Made by a program: the position numbers and the translations under genes. A model generated the notes under the pieces. It did no database searches. It had not been told where the DNA came from and was given only the letters and a program-made list of their open reading frames with translations. Of a stretch of DNA of 64,000 nt, positions 13,177 through 25,700 are shown in pieces. Source of the DNA: Melanocharis versteri (lineage: Eukaryota; Chordata; Aves; Passeriformes; Melanocharitidae). Within the stretch, counting starts at the first letter, position 1; the number at the start of each line of letters is the position of its first letter. The DNA lies in the NCBI GenBank assembly GCA_013397845.1, contig VZTG01001991.1:2472556-2536555 (forward strand), read 5' to 3'.

Positions 13177-13760
13177 ATGGAGCCGGAATCAGAGCCGGTC
13201 TCCAGACTCAGAGCTACAGCGGCAGGCAGGGGGTGAGTACAAACTCCGCTGCTCCCGGCGCTGGGGAACGGCATCCCGGGCGGGCTGGGGGTGCCGGGGA
13301 GCCGCGGGATCCCGGCCTTCGGGAGCGGGGTGGGGGAAGACATTCCTCCGGCCGGGGGATGATGTGAAAACTCCCGGTCTGCAGAGGAGAACGGGCTGGG
13401 AGCAGGGAGGCCACGCTGCGGAGCCGGGAGAGGGGGAAATGGGGCTGCGGTGTGCGGGGGATCGGCGCCGGGACGGCCAGGAGGAGCCCCCCCCGAGCCC
13501 CCACGCACCGGGAAAGGGGCTCCGAGCCCCGGGAGCCGCTCCGGGGCTGGGCGCCGGTGTAGCCCCCGGGCAGATGCAGGAGCGGGCGATCCGCTGCCCC
13601 TCGCAGCCCTCACCCTGCCCGGGCACGGGCGGGTCGCAGCCCCTCCTGGCAGCAGGGCGCTGCTGCTCCCCAGCCTGTCCCTCGGGGACGCGAGTACCTG
13701 GGTCCGGCTGCGGGAGCGGGGAGAGCCCGGCGGGCTGAGGCTCGGCGGAGGTGCGCGGTG
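13165..13760. promoter_or_regulatory. CpG-rich block at exon 1 (CpG island)
   Basis: This stretch has many CG dinucleotides, unlike the flanking DNA, and several GC-box-like GGGCGGG strings (for example near 13276 and 13624). It starts at exon 1 and extends into intron 1, the usual position of a promoter-associated CpG island. The long open frames on both strands here are a result of composition and have no collagen-like or other recognisable content. Confidence 0.6.
13177..13232 (+). CDS. COL27A1: COL27A1 exon 1, coding part (start codon and signal peptide n-region)
   Basis: The exon encodes MEPESEPVSRLRATAAGR plus two bases of a Gly codon, then the donor GG|GTGAGT. The start was chosen because it has G at -3 and G at +4, no other in-frame ATG exists before the upstream stop at 13063, and the Arg/Ala-rich run ending in R-G-G-F parallels the human N-terminus (Ala-rich, ending R-G-G-G-F). 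The split Gly codon is completed by the first base of exon 2, so the phase fits exactly. The exon sits at the left edge of a CpG-rich block. The 5' UTR boundary cannot be fixed from sequence alone. Confidence 0.88.
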
Positions 13761-16700
13761 GCAGCTCTTCATGTGCTCGGCACACACACAAAACGCTGCT
13801 TCCTCTCCATCCGCGTGTGTATGAAAAGATCCCGGCACGCACCCTGCCCGTCCCCCTTCTCCCACAGCTGGGACCAGATTTTACTATTTTCATTGTTAAA
13901 CGCCTCGTTGTTGTTGTTATTGTTGTTGTTATTTTCCTGGGGGCCCGCAAAGGGTTAATCCCGCTGGCTGCGTTGTCGGATGTACTGATGATTTACCGAC
14001 ACTCCCTTGGAAAGGCTGGGATTCTTCTGCCTGGCAGTTTGAAAAAGTTGTGTGCAGGATCCGTGTGCTCGGCTGGGCTGGGAGATGGGGGAAAAAGAGG
14101 GAACGGGGCGAGGGGATTTGGGGGCAGCCCCCCTGCACGGCCGGGGTCATCCTGCTCCCGCCCCCTTTCCTGGAGCCGGAGGAATGTGCAGCTCCCTTTG
14201 GAGGCTCCGTCTGTGTGTGGAGTTACACGGAGAGCCCAGACCCCTTCACAGAGGCTGCAGCTGCTCTCCTTGACAAGTTTTCTGTGTGTTTATGTACTCG
14301 CAAGGGCTGAATCTCAGTGCTTTAGGGTTGTTGTGGTGTGGGGTTTTTGTTTGTTTGAGGTGTTTGGTTTTTTGGGGTTTTTTTTCTGGTGTGGATGTGG
14401 CCGTGGCGTGTCTGGAGACGCTGGTAGCTGCAGCATCTCCCGGTTACACCTTTGTGGTGCTGGGCAGGGTGTGGGAGAACCGCTTGGGACCGTGCAAGGG
14501 TGGCTGGCGACAGAAAGGGAGCGGTGCGAAGGGGAACAGACAGATAAAGGTTCCTTTGAAAGAGCACGAGCAGCGTGTCCCAGCGAGGGGACGGGCTCCG
14601 CTGCTGGAGACACGCTTGGCACAAGGCACAGCCACTGACAGAGCACCAGCTGCTGAGCCTGGCGGAGGGGCTGGCCGTGATCACGCTACAGATGAGGACA
14701 GGGACATCCTGCTCAGGTCCCAGGTGCTGCCTGAGGACAGATCGGACCCATGCGAGCGCAGGTTTAGGAAGGAGGCACCCGGGAGTAGGCAGCGTGGCTC
14801 CCGGCCTGCCGGAGATCCGTGCCTGGTTCTGCGTCAGGGTGTCCCGGGCTACCACAGCACGGCTGTGGGCTTGGAGCCTTGCAGCGCCCTGGGAAATCTG
14901 GCTTTGGTCTGTCCTGGTGCCTCGGAAGGAGCGCCTTTTGTTCCAGGGTCTTCCCTGGCCTGTCCCCCTCCCGTGTGCTGCTCCAATCCCTCCTCAGCAG
15001 AGGTCGCTTGTTGCCCTTCGCATCATCTCCCGAAGGGATTTCTGGTGCTGGGTTTTGGTTTGCTTGGCAGAGCGCCGTGCATCCCACCATCCCCACAGCT
15101 CCATGGTCCCGGTGAGGCCGCTGCCCTTGGAGAGGCTGCTCGGAGCCCTGGGCTGGCACGTCCCGGGGCTGGCTCGTCCCTGGGCTGGCTCGTCCCTGGG
15201 CTGGCTCGTCNNNNNNNNNNNNNNNNNNNNNNNNNNCGCTGCTCTTGGAGAGGCTGCTCGGAGCCCGGGGCTGGCTCGTCCCGGGGCTGGCACGTCCCTG
15301 GGCTGGCAGTCCCTGGGCTGGCTCGTCCCTGGGCTGGCTCGTCCCTGGGCTCACCAGGCCACTCCTGGGGTGCATGAGGGCTGTGCTGCCTGAAGACAGT
15401 GTGTGGTGGGAGTGATCTGGCGCGTTGTGTGCGGCACTGGGGGTCCCTCTTCTACCAGCACTCCTGCAGCACCTTCTGGAGCAGGGCTGGAGGTTGGGGC
15501 GCTGGTGGACGTGCAGGAGACCCGCGGGTGGGAGTGGGAGGGCTGGCTCCCCGGGGAAGGAGCGGCAGTCGCAGAGTGGGCTTGAAAACTGGAGCTGACG
15601 AAATTTGTGAAGCCAGAAGAACACAAAGTTTTCCAGGCTCTTCGAGCTCAATGTGCCCCTCTTGGTCATTTCTGCTGGTGCATTTTTGGTGAGCACAGGC
15701 TCCCCAAAACACAGGGCAGGGTCTGCATTCCACTGCACATCGAGCACACGTCCTGACCGTGGCACCAGTGCTGTTCCACTGTGGTTGTGCTGCTTTGGCC
15801 CATTCCGGCCCCAGTGCCACATGCTGGCCGTGGAGGAGGCTCGGTGCTCCTGGAGACCTCTGATGGGTGACAGCCTGCTGTCACAGCCCTGGGGCATTGG
15901 CACAGTGCTGCTCTGGGGCTGCCTGGTCCATCTGTGTGCTGGCTGAGCTGCACACACAGTATTACAGCATCCATCTGGCACCATCAAGGTGGGTCAACCC
16001 CTGGGAAGGCCTAAACGGGCTGGAGGGGAGGCATGGATCCTTTTTAAGAGGAAAAGATGATTGCTTGCGAGCTAGGCAAGGTGGTTTGGGGACAGATTAT
16101 GGCGCTGCTGGGCAAATTCAGCGATAGGGTGGCAGGTGATGTGTGTGCTGGGTGCTTGGGGGCAGAGAGGAGGCAATTGCACCTGGAGATGTGTCCCAGG
16201 AGGGACAGACAGCATCATAGTCCAGGTCCACTCTCTCCTGCTATTTCAATGTGTCTCTCTGAGCATGTGCTTTATTAAAATGAAGCTCATTTCATCCCTT
16301 TTCTGCAATGGGTTGAAGGGTTAAAATCTGCCCTGCTTAATATCTCTGTTCACAGAGATTCTGTTAGCGACTGAAGGTTGCCCAGGTTTGTGGTGAGACA
16401 GTTGTCAGAAACCTCTGCCCAGGGACAGACACAGAGTTTGTGGGGGGTTTTTTTCCCTTCACTTTCTTTGCCAATTTGTTGGGGTCATAAGTAGAAATGA
16501 TGGACGCTTTTACTGAAGTGCAAATGGAAACAATAGGGAATTCTATACAGCTCTGCCAAACCCCATTCACAAAATGAAGGAATGCAAAGGCGTTTGTTGG
16601 AGGGACAAAAAAGGAGTTAGATGACAGATCACGCTTAGCACTTCTGTTTGTCGAGGGCTCCCGTTACTGGAGAACACAAAGGGCAGGGCAGGCACTGAGT

Positions 16701-19700
16701 GTTGTCACCTCACACAGCAGCAAAGTCAATATCCCAGACAGGGATGGGGAGCGAAGGGGAGGCCGAGCAGTGGGTTCCCAGGAAGGATGCCCTGCTGTGG
16801 AGAGCTGCTGGGAGCTGTCTGGGAGGGTGTTTGAGTCCTATCAGTCTGGCATCTCTCAGGTGAGGGGGCAGCTTGGCACCAGGAGGAGCTCAGCTCTGGG
16901 ACAGCTTTGTGCAGTGAGTACTCAGGCTCCAGTTCCAATTAGGAGGACAAGGACCAGCGGTTTGGAACCTCTCAGGCCTCTGTCTGCAGATGCCAACCTA
17001 AACCCCCGAGAGGACGAGGTGTGAGGTGTCTGCAGGAGGTCACCCTGGCTGTGCTGGTGCTTCATCCCCAGCTTCTGTGCCCTGCAGGTCAGGATGGCCC
17101 TCCTGGGGAAGTCCTAAGAGGAGCTGTGGGTGCCAGATGAGCAAATATCAGGCCTTTATGGATCCAACTCTCCTGCTGTGGGTGGGGACACCTTCCAGTA
17201 GCCCAGGTTGATCTAAGCCCTATCCAACCTGGCCTTGGACACTTCCAGGAATAGGGATTTCATTTTTCCTTACTTAGTATTGGCATTTTCTAGATCACTC
17301 TGTTTTCATGCTATTTTGGAATGACCTCAAGAATGGATTTATATGGGCCACGTCTGTTTGTCTGCTCCATACTTTGCCTTAAAAATGTAGCTGCTGATGG
17401 GGGATTAAAAACTAATAGTATTTCAGAAACTCTGCCCTTATCACGCTGGGGTTTGCAGCAGTGCCTGTGTGCAAAATCTTTGCCTGGAGGTGTAAGTCAA
17501 TACCTCGTTTATACTGCAGGAGAGGTGCAGCAAAGGACTGAGCAGGGTCAATATGGGGACATCTGTGCAGTTGTGTGTTTCCATTGCTCTTGCCAGAAAC
17601 TGAGGGCGAGTGGAGAAATACCATCATTTCCAGAAGCCCCACAGAGGAGGTTACTGGTACAAAATAAGATTTCTGCCCCAAAAAGCTGGGATGGAATTGA
17701 TGCACAGTACAATTTAAAGCCTCAGTTTATAGGCTGTGATTAGCTTCCTGTTGTCTGTCAAAACTTCTTGAGTGTCTTATAAAATATCATCTCCAGTCAC
17801 GTACAAAGGATCTTAAGCCACACGTGCATTTTCTCCTTTTTAAGATATACTGTCTGATCTACAGCTAGAAATGCAGATTTGCCTTTCTTGAAAAGCAATT
17901 TCCAGCCTCCAGCTGGCATTGTGGTCTTTTGAACAGGAAGAAAATACACCTGAATGGAGAAAAGTGGTGGGGAATTGTTTTTCCACCTTGCAGTAATGTT
18001 TGCAATTTCAAAACCATTTCCCCACTGTAAATGAGGGAGAAAACAATATAAAAAATTAAATGCTGCTGTGGGCTCTTGAAATATTTCCTTCAGCTTCAAC
18101 CTGTTATCTAAACAAACAAGATGTCAAAACCATTTGGGCTTCTTATTTTAAGGCAGTGCAAGCCTTTTAATTAAAAAAAGCTGGAATTGTTCCAAACCAA
18201 TTCCAGAAATAGTGGGGAATTAGCTGATCACACTTATTTTACAGGTTGCCTCGGCTTTGTCAGATTGGCACTTTCTCGAGGATAATTTGCGACCAAGTTT
18301 GCCCTGAAGGCTGTTGTGTTCCTGTTGTCCTTAATTCAGCAGAGGGTTTTATTCCAGCACTTGTCTGGTTAGAAGGGAATAAGGGTGTTTGTGCTTCTCT
18401 GTCCCTCTCAGTTGTACTTTGCCTTGGATTGCTGGCACTGGTCAGTTCCCGTGGACTGATCCGCAGGAGTTTGCCAAAAGTGGGGAAGTAAAATTAAGCT
18501 GTAGTCAGTAACTTCAGTTTGCTATAAAGGGAGTTTGTGTCTGCATTGGAAGACTTTCAGGGCTCACGTGAGCTTGCATCATGTGTGCTGTGGGGCACCT
18601 CCACACCCAGTGACTGCAGCAGTGCTTTGGGTCGGAAGGGACCTTAAAAGTTCATCTCATTCCACCCCTGCCATGGGCAGAGACACCTTTCTCTAAACCA
18701 GGGTGCTCCAAGCCCTGTCCAGCCTGGCCTTGGACACTTCCAGGGATCCAGGGGCAGCCACAGCTTCTCTGGGCACCCTGTGCCAGGGCCTCCCCACTCT
18801 CACAGGGAAGAATTTCTTCCTAATATCAATTCTGAATCTGCCCACCTTCCATTTAAAGCCTTCCTATTTGTCCTGTCCCTCCATGCCCTTGTCCAAAGTC
18901 ACTCTTCATCTCTCTTGGAGCCCCTTTTAGGCACTGGAAGGTGCTCTAAGTTCTCTCTTGAGCATTCTCTTCTCCTGGTGAACAGCCCCAGGATCCTCAT
19001 TGTGGAATTCATAGACCTTGTGAATAAAAGAAATAAATGCCTTTAGTGTGATACCTCTTGATAGAGTCTCAGTGGAAATCACTGCTTATGGGAAGAAGCT
19101 GAGATAAAGGCAAGGTGGGTTTGATGGCTCTATATAAGGAGAAAAATCTTCTTTACTCTTGCTACTCAAGCTGCTTATGCAGCTCTGTCGCTGCCGAGCT
19201 GTAACGGAAAAAGAGCCTGCATTAAAAATCCTGGGATAATTAAGAGCCCCATCACTCACACGGCTGCCATTTGGAAGCTGCTTTTGCTTTTTCCATTAAG
19301 TTGGTAAATTTTGCCAAAGTGTTTTTCTTCAGTATTTTGGCACCCAGCCCCGCTCTCCACTCTTACGGTGTTGGCCATGCAAGGGGTCCAGGAGCAGGGC
19401 TGGGGCCAGCTGGATCCCACACTGTGCATTCGTCTCCTTTATAGCCCGAGAGTGTCACTGGAATGAAATTACGTGCTGGATTTTACCCCAAGACTTGTTC
19501 TCCTCATTGTGTCAATCAACAGGGAGTTTGGTTTGTGATGGTACCCCTCAAAAAAAAACAAAAAGTGGACTTCAGCGTGTTGTGAGCAGCAGTGGTTGTA
19601 CAAACCTGATCCTCAGCAGATCACAGGTTGTTAGTGCCTGGGACTGCTGCTGGTGACCCCCTTCCCTGTCCTCCTGTGCTCTCATCAGGCAGTAAAGCCC

Positions 19701-22700
19701 AGCTGGTGATACCCAGTCAGGCTCCATGCACACATGGAATAGTGTCCACATCTTAAACTCTGTTAGAGGTGAGCACAGAAATTCAGGTTATCTTGTGAAG
19801 TGGATTTTAGCCTTTCTCATGCCAAAAAAAAAAAAAATACTGCCAGAGGTGGCCATGTAGAATCATCCTATTCTGCTTCCCTTCCTCCACTCCCCGAAGG
19901 TACTGGGGCAGCAGCTCTCCTGGGACTTGGCAGTGCCCTCAGCCTGACAGCTGTGTCCCAAGGGACGAAGTTGTCAGAAAAGAACCAAGGCTCCCCAGCT
20001 GGAGATCTCTGGAGCCATGGTGAGGGTTTTCTGGTTAGGATAGGGCTGGTTGTAGGGCATGGCAAAAGAACACCAGGACTGGGCTGTTCTTGGCTGTTCT
20101 TTCACAAACTAAAGCAGTCCCAGAGCTCCTGAAATGTGCAGCCCAGTGTCAGGGTGATGGAAACAGCAAAGTAGGATTATGGGTTGCTTCAGCTCATTTG
20201 TTTCCCAGTTGATGTGGGACCGCTCCAGTATTTTATCCCTTCAAGCCTTAAAGTATTAGTTAGTGGCTGGATTCCTGGATGGATTTTTACGTTCAAGGCC
20301 AGGTTTCCCCACTGATGTAAATCACTCTGGCTTTGTTTTAGCTGTGGGAGAAGGTCTCCTGCACCGGGTGAGGATTGGCCCAGGGTAATACATTGCCTCA
20401 GAGGATGCTTTCCTGGGCTAAAGCTGAGGCTTGATGGCAGGAGGAGAGTGGTTTGATATATGACTTGTGCGTCAGATGTGGAGAGATGAGCGAGCTGCAC
20501 TTTGGCACGGCTTTGCACGGCCCAGTGCTCACACTGGCTGGGCTGAAGTGACGAACAACCTGTGGATGTCCCACGCTGCTGTCTCCTGGCTGAGGACTTT
20601 CTGTAGTTTACATTTCTGTCTGTTCCTCCAGCAGCCTTTGCTGATGAAGCTGTTAAATATCCTCTCCAGAAGATGAGGGAATTCAATCTTCAAACTTTCC
20701 ACTGACAGCTTTAAGTGAGCCTAACCAAGGAGTTTCCCATGTTCATTAGTTGGCTACAAATCAGGGAAGCTGATGGGGGAAAGGAGGGCCTTTAGCTACC
20801 TTTCTGGTAAAAAGTTTTTTCCCTGAGCTGCTGTTTTCAATGGCACTTGAAGGCTTAAAGCTGAGCTAACAGAGAGGTTTGTCAAATTCCCTCTCGGGCA
20901 TGAAAGGGTCTGTGAGTGCACAGGGTTGGAATTCTGTGGATCTCCCACTTTCTACACTTTCCTGCCATGCCAGGCTTGTGAGCAGGTCCTCAGTGGCTCA
21001 GCACAGGGTGCTGAGTGGTTAGAAGCTGCCCCCAGTCATTGCACCTGGGTGTAAAATGAGAAATAGATCCATGTAGGATTTTGCGTGTTTAGGATATTGC
21101 TAAGCAGGCAGTAAAGCATTGGGTCTCAGGGTTTGTTTGCTGAGGTGACAGCGCACTGTGTGTCAGCCCGTTTCCTGCCCGTGTCCCCACAGCCCTGCAC
21201 GTGCACTCCTGGCAGGGCTTTAGGCCTCCCAGCTTTGAATGGTTTCTCCATCCTCTCGCGTTTCTGGTGGTTTGTCCAGGTGGGGTGAGTGCCAAAGAGT
21301 AGCAGTAGGAAGGCCCTGATGACCCAGTAGTGATGACCCTGCCTCCCAGAACACTGGGCTGGTCCTTGTTCAAGGCTCCTAATACCATTAGGAAACCTTT
21401 CCACTATGTTTAGTGGGCTTTGGATGACTTTAAAGCAGAAAAATAAGGTCTCAGCCTGAATCTGCTTCCTGGAGACATGCTGATATTGTCACTGCCTTTG
21501 CTAGACTTGGGATCAAGGAGAAGACCTTTAACAATGGAATTGGTTTTGTTATTGCTGTTTTAGAAATGCATTGTTTTTTTCTTCTCTTCCAATTTTAGGG
21601 GATTCTGCTTTCTCTGGACTATATTGTGTTTTACCTGGTTCCTGGGATTCACACAGGGAAATTCTGAAGGTAAATTACACTTTTTTTTTTCCCTCTCCTC
21701 TTTCAACAAAAGTAAAAGCCAAGTGCTTTGGTACCAGTGTAGGATTATAACTTAACAATCAATGTCTGAGGCCAGTGTACAGTTAGATGCATTTATTGCT
21801 GATGGTTGCAGTACGGATGATATAGATGGTGCAGTTAACAGCTGGCAAAAGAACCAGGTTCTGTACAGGTGATTACATGCCCCACAGGATTTTCAGAGTC
21901 TGTCTGGTGGAACAGGTGGGAATGAAGCCTTTTGTGTCTAAAATGTCACTGGCATCTACCTGCACTTACCAGGATTTAACTGCTTTTAGAAGCTGCCCCT
22001 TGAGACCGGGGCTTTATGGAATTAAATGTCTCTGGCAGACAGATTTTTCCTTGACTTCAGTGCACCCCAGGCATGCCCCTGCCAGCACAGGGGATGTCAT
22101 GCAGACAGAAATGATGTGAGTTCTAAAGGGAAAAGCAAATTTAAGGGAGGAAAATCCCACAGGGTTGGTTGATAATAGAATGGCAGTATCTGGCTCAATC
22201 CCTGTGGTGTACGGGAATATTCTGTAGAGGAGTGACACCTTCAGCCTGTCCTTACACTCCTTCTCCAGGCATCACCTCCCTGGTGCTGCCTGTGACAGGA
22301 CTAGGCTGGGGTACAATGATCAATGACCCCACAAAAGGAGACGAAAAGCTTTGAAGTCAACAAAAACACCAAAAAAAAAAATTCATCTTTTGCAGTTGAT
22401 AGTGAGCTGAGCATCTCTGCAATGTCTGTTTGTAAAGGAGCCTTCTCCTCTTAAAATAGCAACACCTTTCCCCACATGGATGCTTTACATGGGTATTTGC
22501 TGGAAGGGAACAGCTTCCCCTGCCGTCAGCAGACAACACTAAGTGGACTAGCAGGCTCCAGGGCTCTCCTCTCAGTCTCTAAAACATGAAGGAAAAATAG
22601 AAATTTGGTCAACACTCAGCTGTCAGCCAGCCCATGGACCACTTTTTACGGGGGGGGGAATAGATCCCTGCCATCAGCAATTTTGAAAAATGTAATATTT

Positions 22701-25700
22701 TCCAAATTCTGCCTCCATGCAAAGGAGGTGAACATCTGGCTGAATTACTTAGTCAAGCAGTTTTCAGAGCAAGTTTTATGTCAGCTCGTAAAGAGGCAGA
22801 ACAAATACTGTGTCTTGGCATCTCACTTTTCAAGTAGATTATAATATGCTGTTTAGATTCACCTCTGTCCATCATTTTACTCCTATGATAATTATGGGAT
22901 GGTGCCGTGTCTTTTGTTACCAGCAATCTAAAGCAAACTCTTTAATTTCACTCTCATTGTGTTTACCTTGGTGTAGTTGATAACTCCCCTCTGAGATACT
23001 TTCTCTGTGATAAAAGAGTTTTTAAAAACTTGCCTGGTTTCCACACAAGGAGAGAGAGCATTTCCTTCTGGGTACCAGAAAATGAAACCTTCCAAGAAAG
23101 CGAAGGCTGTAAGAAAACATTGGTGACTTGAGGCTGTGTTATCACCCAGGATTTTCAAACATCAGATTCATAAGCAGTAAGAACTTGTTCATAGGTCGGT
23201 GTGAGGATGAAATTAAGCCAATGCTGTGGGCTTTTGAAAACACTGTGGCTGTTACTCTAAGGATTAGGAGTCTTCCTGTATGCTGGAAAATCAGGGAACA
23301 CAGAGGATGATCTTTTCCATAAGTGTTACAAATCCAAAAGATTGTGAGGTGAGTTCATTTGCTGTGTGCTGACTAAGGGTCTGGGCAGTAACTTTTGGAA
23401 ATGCTGTGCTTATTCAACCCAGTTTTAGCTGTGGGCATCACATCTTGGCTGTTGGAATCTGGGAAGCTGCAAGTAATTTCTCTCCTGCCTTTTGGCTTCT
23501 TTTTCTTATACAGCTTTTTGTGTGGGGAAAGGGGGAAGGAAAGAAAGAGACAGGAAGGAGAACAATGAAATATTTTTTCCCTTTTTCGGAGATGATCATG
23601 TAGTTGTTCAGGAACCTCTGTGTATCTCACTTCATGCACAGAGTCTGATAGAAGAGTTTTTCCCAGTTGCTCAAATGTTGTTACAGGAATGTTGTTACTA
23701 GCATTGAGGCACCTGGGATCAGGCAGCTCTAAGTGAACGTTCTTTTTAAATAATGTGTTTTGATGGAAAAATCCACAGAGGAAAAAATTCGAAGGGGAAA
23801 AAAATCCTCTGCTAAACTTGGAGCTACTTCAGGAAGTCAGAATTATCTTGCATTTTACATTAGTTGATGACATCCCGTATCCCGGGAGATGTGCCCCAAC
23901 AGCCCGGGACAGTTGGATGGGATGGAGAGGAGATGGGATGGAGAGGCAGCTGGGCTGGGTGCACAGGAGTCCTGAGCTCTGGCCTGGACCTAGTGCTGGA
24001 AAGTCCACATACGTGTCCTGCAGGAGGACTCTTTAATCGGGTTTTGCGTAGGCATCCAGAGTTTGGCTCCACCTTAGCGGGTTCTGAGGGAGAGGAGTGT
24101 TTGGGTTGTGCTTTTTTTCCTTTAAGCACTCCTGGATGCCGTTGCTAACGAGGCACTTGGATTGGGATTGCAAGCAGCAGCGGCATCCTCTGAGCAGGGA
24201 AACACCCTTAGGCCTTAGCAGAGCAGCTACCAAATAAATAACTCCTAGAGCGTGCAGCATCGCTAGCAGAGACAACCCCTGTCTGTCTCTGAAGGAGAAC
24301 CTAAAAATACACGTAGAAATTGGAAGCTGGAGACTAGCTCCTCACTTAAGTGGTAAATTTATTTCCTTAGGGATAAATCCTGATGCCTTTGAAGTCCATG
24401 GCAAGGGTCCCACTTCGCTTCACTAAAGCCAGGCTTTGGCCTTTGCTGTTTCATGGGCTCTGGAGATTATCCAGAATGAAGACACTGCCACGATTCCTCT
24501 GTTCAGGGCAGAGAGGGGAAGGCTATGCTGAGAGACAGCCCTGTTGGACAATATGGAATAAAAACAGCGGGGGACCAAGGAGTTCAGAGTATGGGAGAAA
24601 TAGCATTGTTAACACCTGAACATGCTGTGCAGTAAATTACCCCTCTGCACAGAGTGGAAACGTTTCCATCCTTTTCTATGTCTGACGCACCTTCTCCAGG
24701 GTAGTGTCTGCTAGAGAATGAGTCAAGCTGCTTTAAAAAAGGAAGGTGGGAATAAAGCTAAACTCAGGCAAAGTAAATATTGATTGACTCGTTCCTACAT
24801 ACAAAAATGGCCGAGGTTTTTGCCAAAGTCAAGGAACAGAGGTTTTCTCATCATTCTCCTCCCTTCCTGGCCAGCAGCATTACAGGTCTCAGACTGCTTG
24901 AGTCTACAACCCTTCTGGCCAGCACCAAGGGGCTCTGTAAGTGCCAGTTCTCCAAATACTGTGTTCTGTGCTGGACATTTGATAGTTAAGGGTGAAAGCA
25001 GCTGAATACCAAGGCTCCTTTAGAAAAGGAGCTCGTTTTTTCCTTTGGAGAGCTGTTGATTTACTTTTAAACTAGGAAAGTTGCAATCCCATGGTGTTAG
25101 CCATGATTGGCACCAGCACCTTTCTGAGTGTTAAATTCTTGCCTTGTAGCATCAGCATTTGGGTTGTACAGCCCTGACTGGTTTCCCCAAAAAGCACTGA
25201 AATGGGAGAGTTGGCTGATCGAGGAGTGATGGGGGTTGCATTTGGGGAGGGGAGGAAGAGGGGAGGAAGGGCAGTTATCCTAGCTCACTGTCAGCAGTGG
25301 TAGTGTCACGGGAATCACCATCACCTGCACAGGATATTTTGGGTTGGAAAACCCTTACAATCATCAAATCCAGCTGTTAACCCAGGACTGCCAAGCCCAC
25401 CACTAAACCTTAGATGTCCCCAAGTGCCACATCTAATGGCTTTTGAACACTTCCAGGGACGGTGACTCCACCACTTCCCTGGGCAGCTTGTTCCAATGCT
25501 TTACAAGCCTTTTGGTGAAGAAGCCTTTCCTACTCTTCATTCTAACACCCCTCTCCCCCCACCCGCAGCACAACTTGAGGTCTTTTCCTCTCATCCTATT
25601 GCTTGTTACTTGGGAGCAGAACCTGACCCCCACCTGACTGCAACCTCCTGTCAGGGAGCTGTAGAGAGTGAGAAGTTCTCTCCTGAGCCTCCTTTTCCTC

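Larger units (their letters stand above)
13233..21598 (+). other. COL27A1 intron 1 (8366 bp)
   Basis: It begins in CpG-rich DNA, then holds a GTT-rich microsatellite (13906-13932), the gapped minisatellite at 15119-15355, a CR1 fragment at 17179-17256 and a longer CR1 piece at 18621-18998. The remainder shows no recognisable coding sequence. First introns of cartilage collagens often carry SOX9-dependent enhancers, and COL27A1 has been reported to be SOX9-responsive. I cannot assign a specific element. Confidence 0.8.

Noticed and set aside
13113..13950. 250- and 253-codon minus-strand frames over exon 1
   Set aside because: Pro/Gly/Arg/Ala-rich by-products of the CpG-rich block; they overlap each other in different frames.
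14286..15987. 363-codon plus and 407-codon minus frames
   Set aside because: Both cross the 26-N gap and the minisatellite, so they are artefacts of GC-rich repeats.
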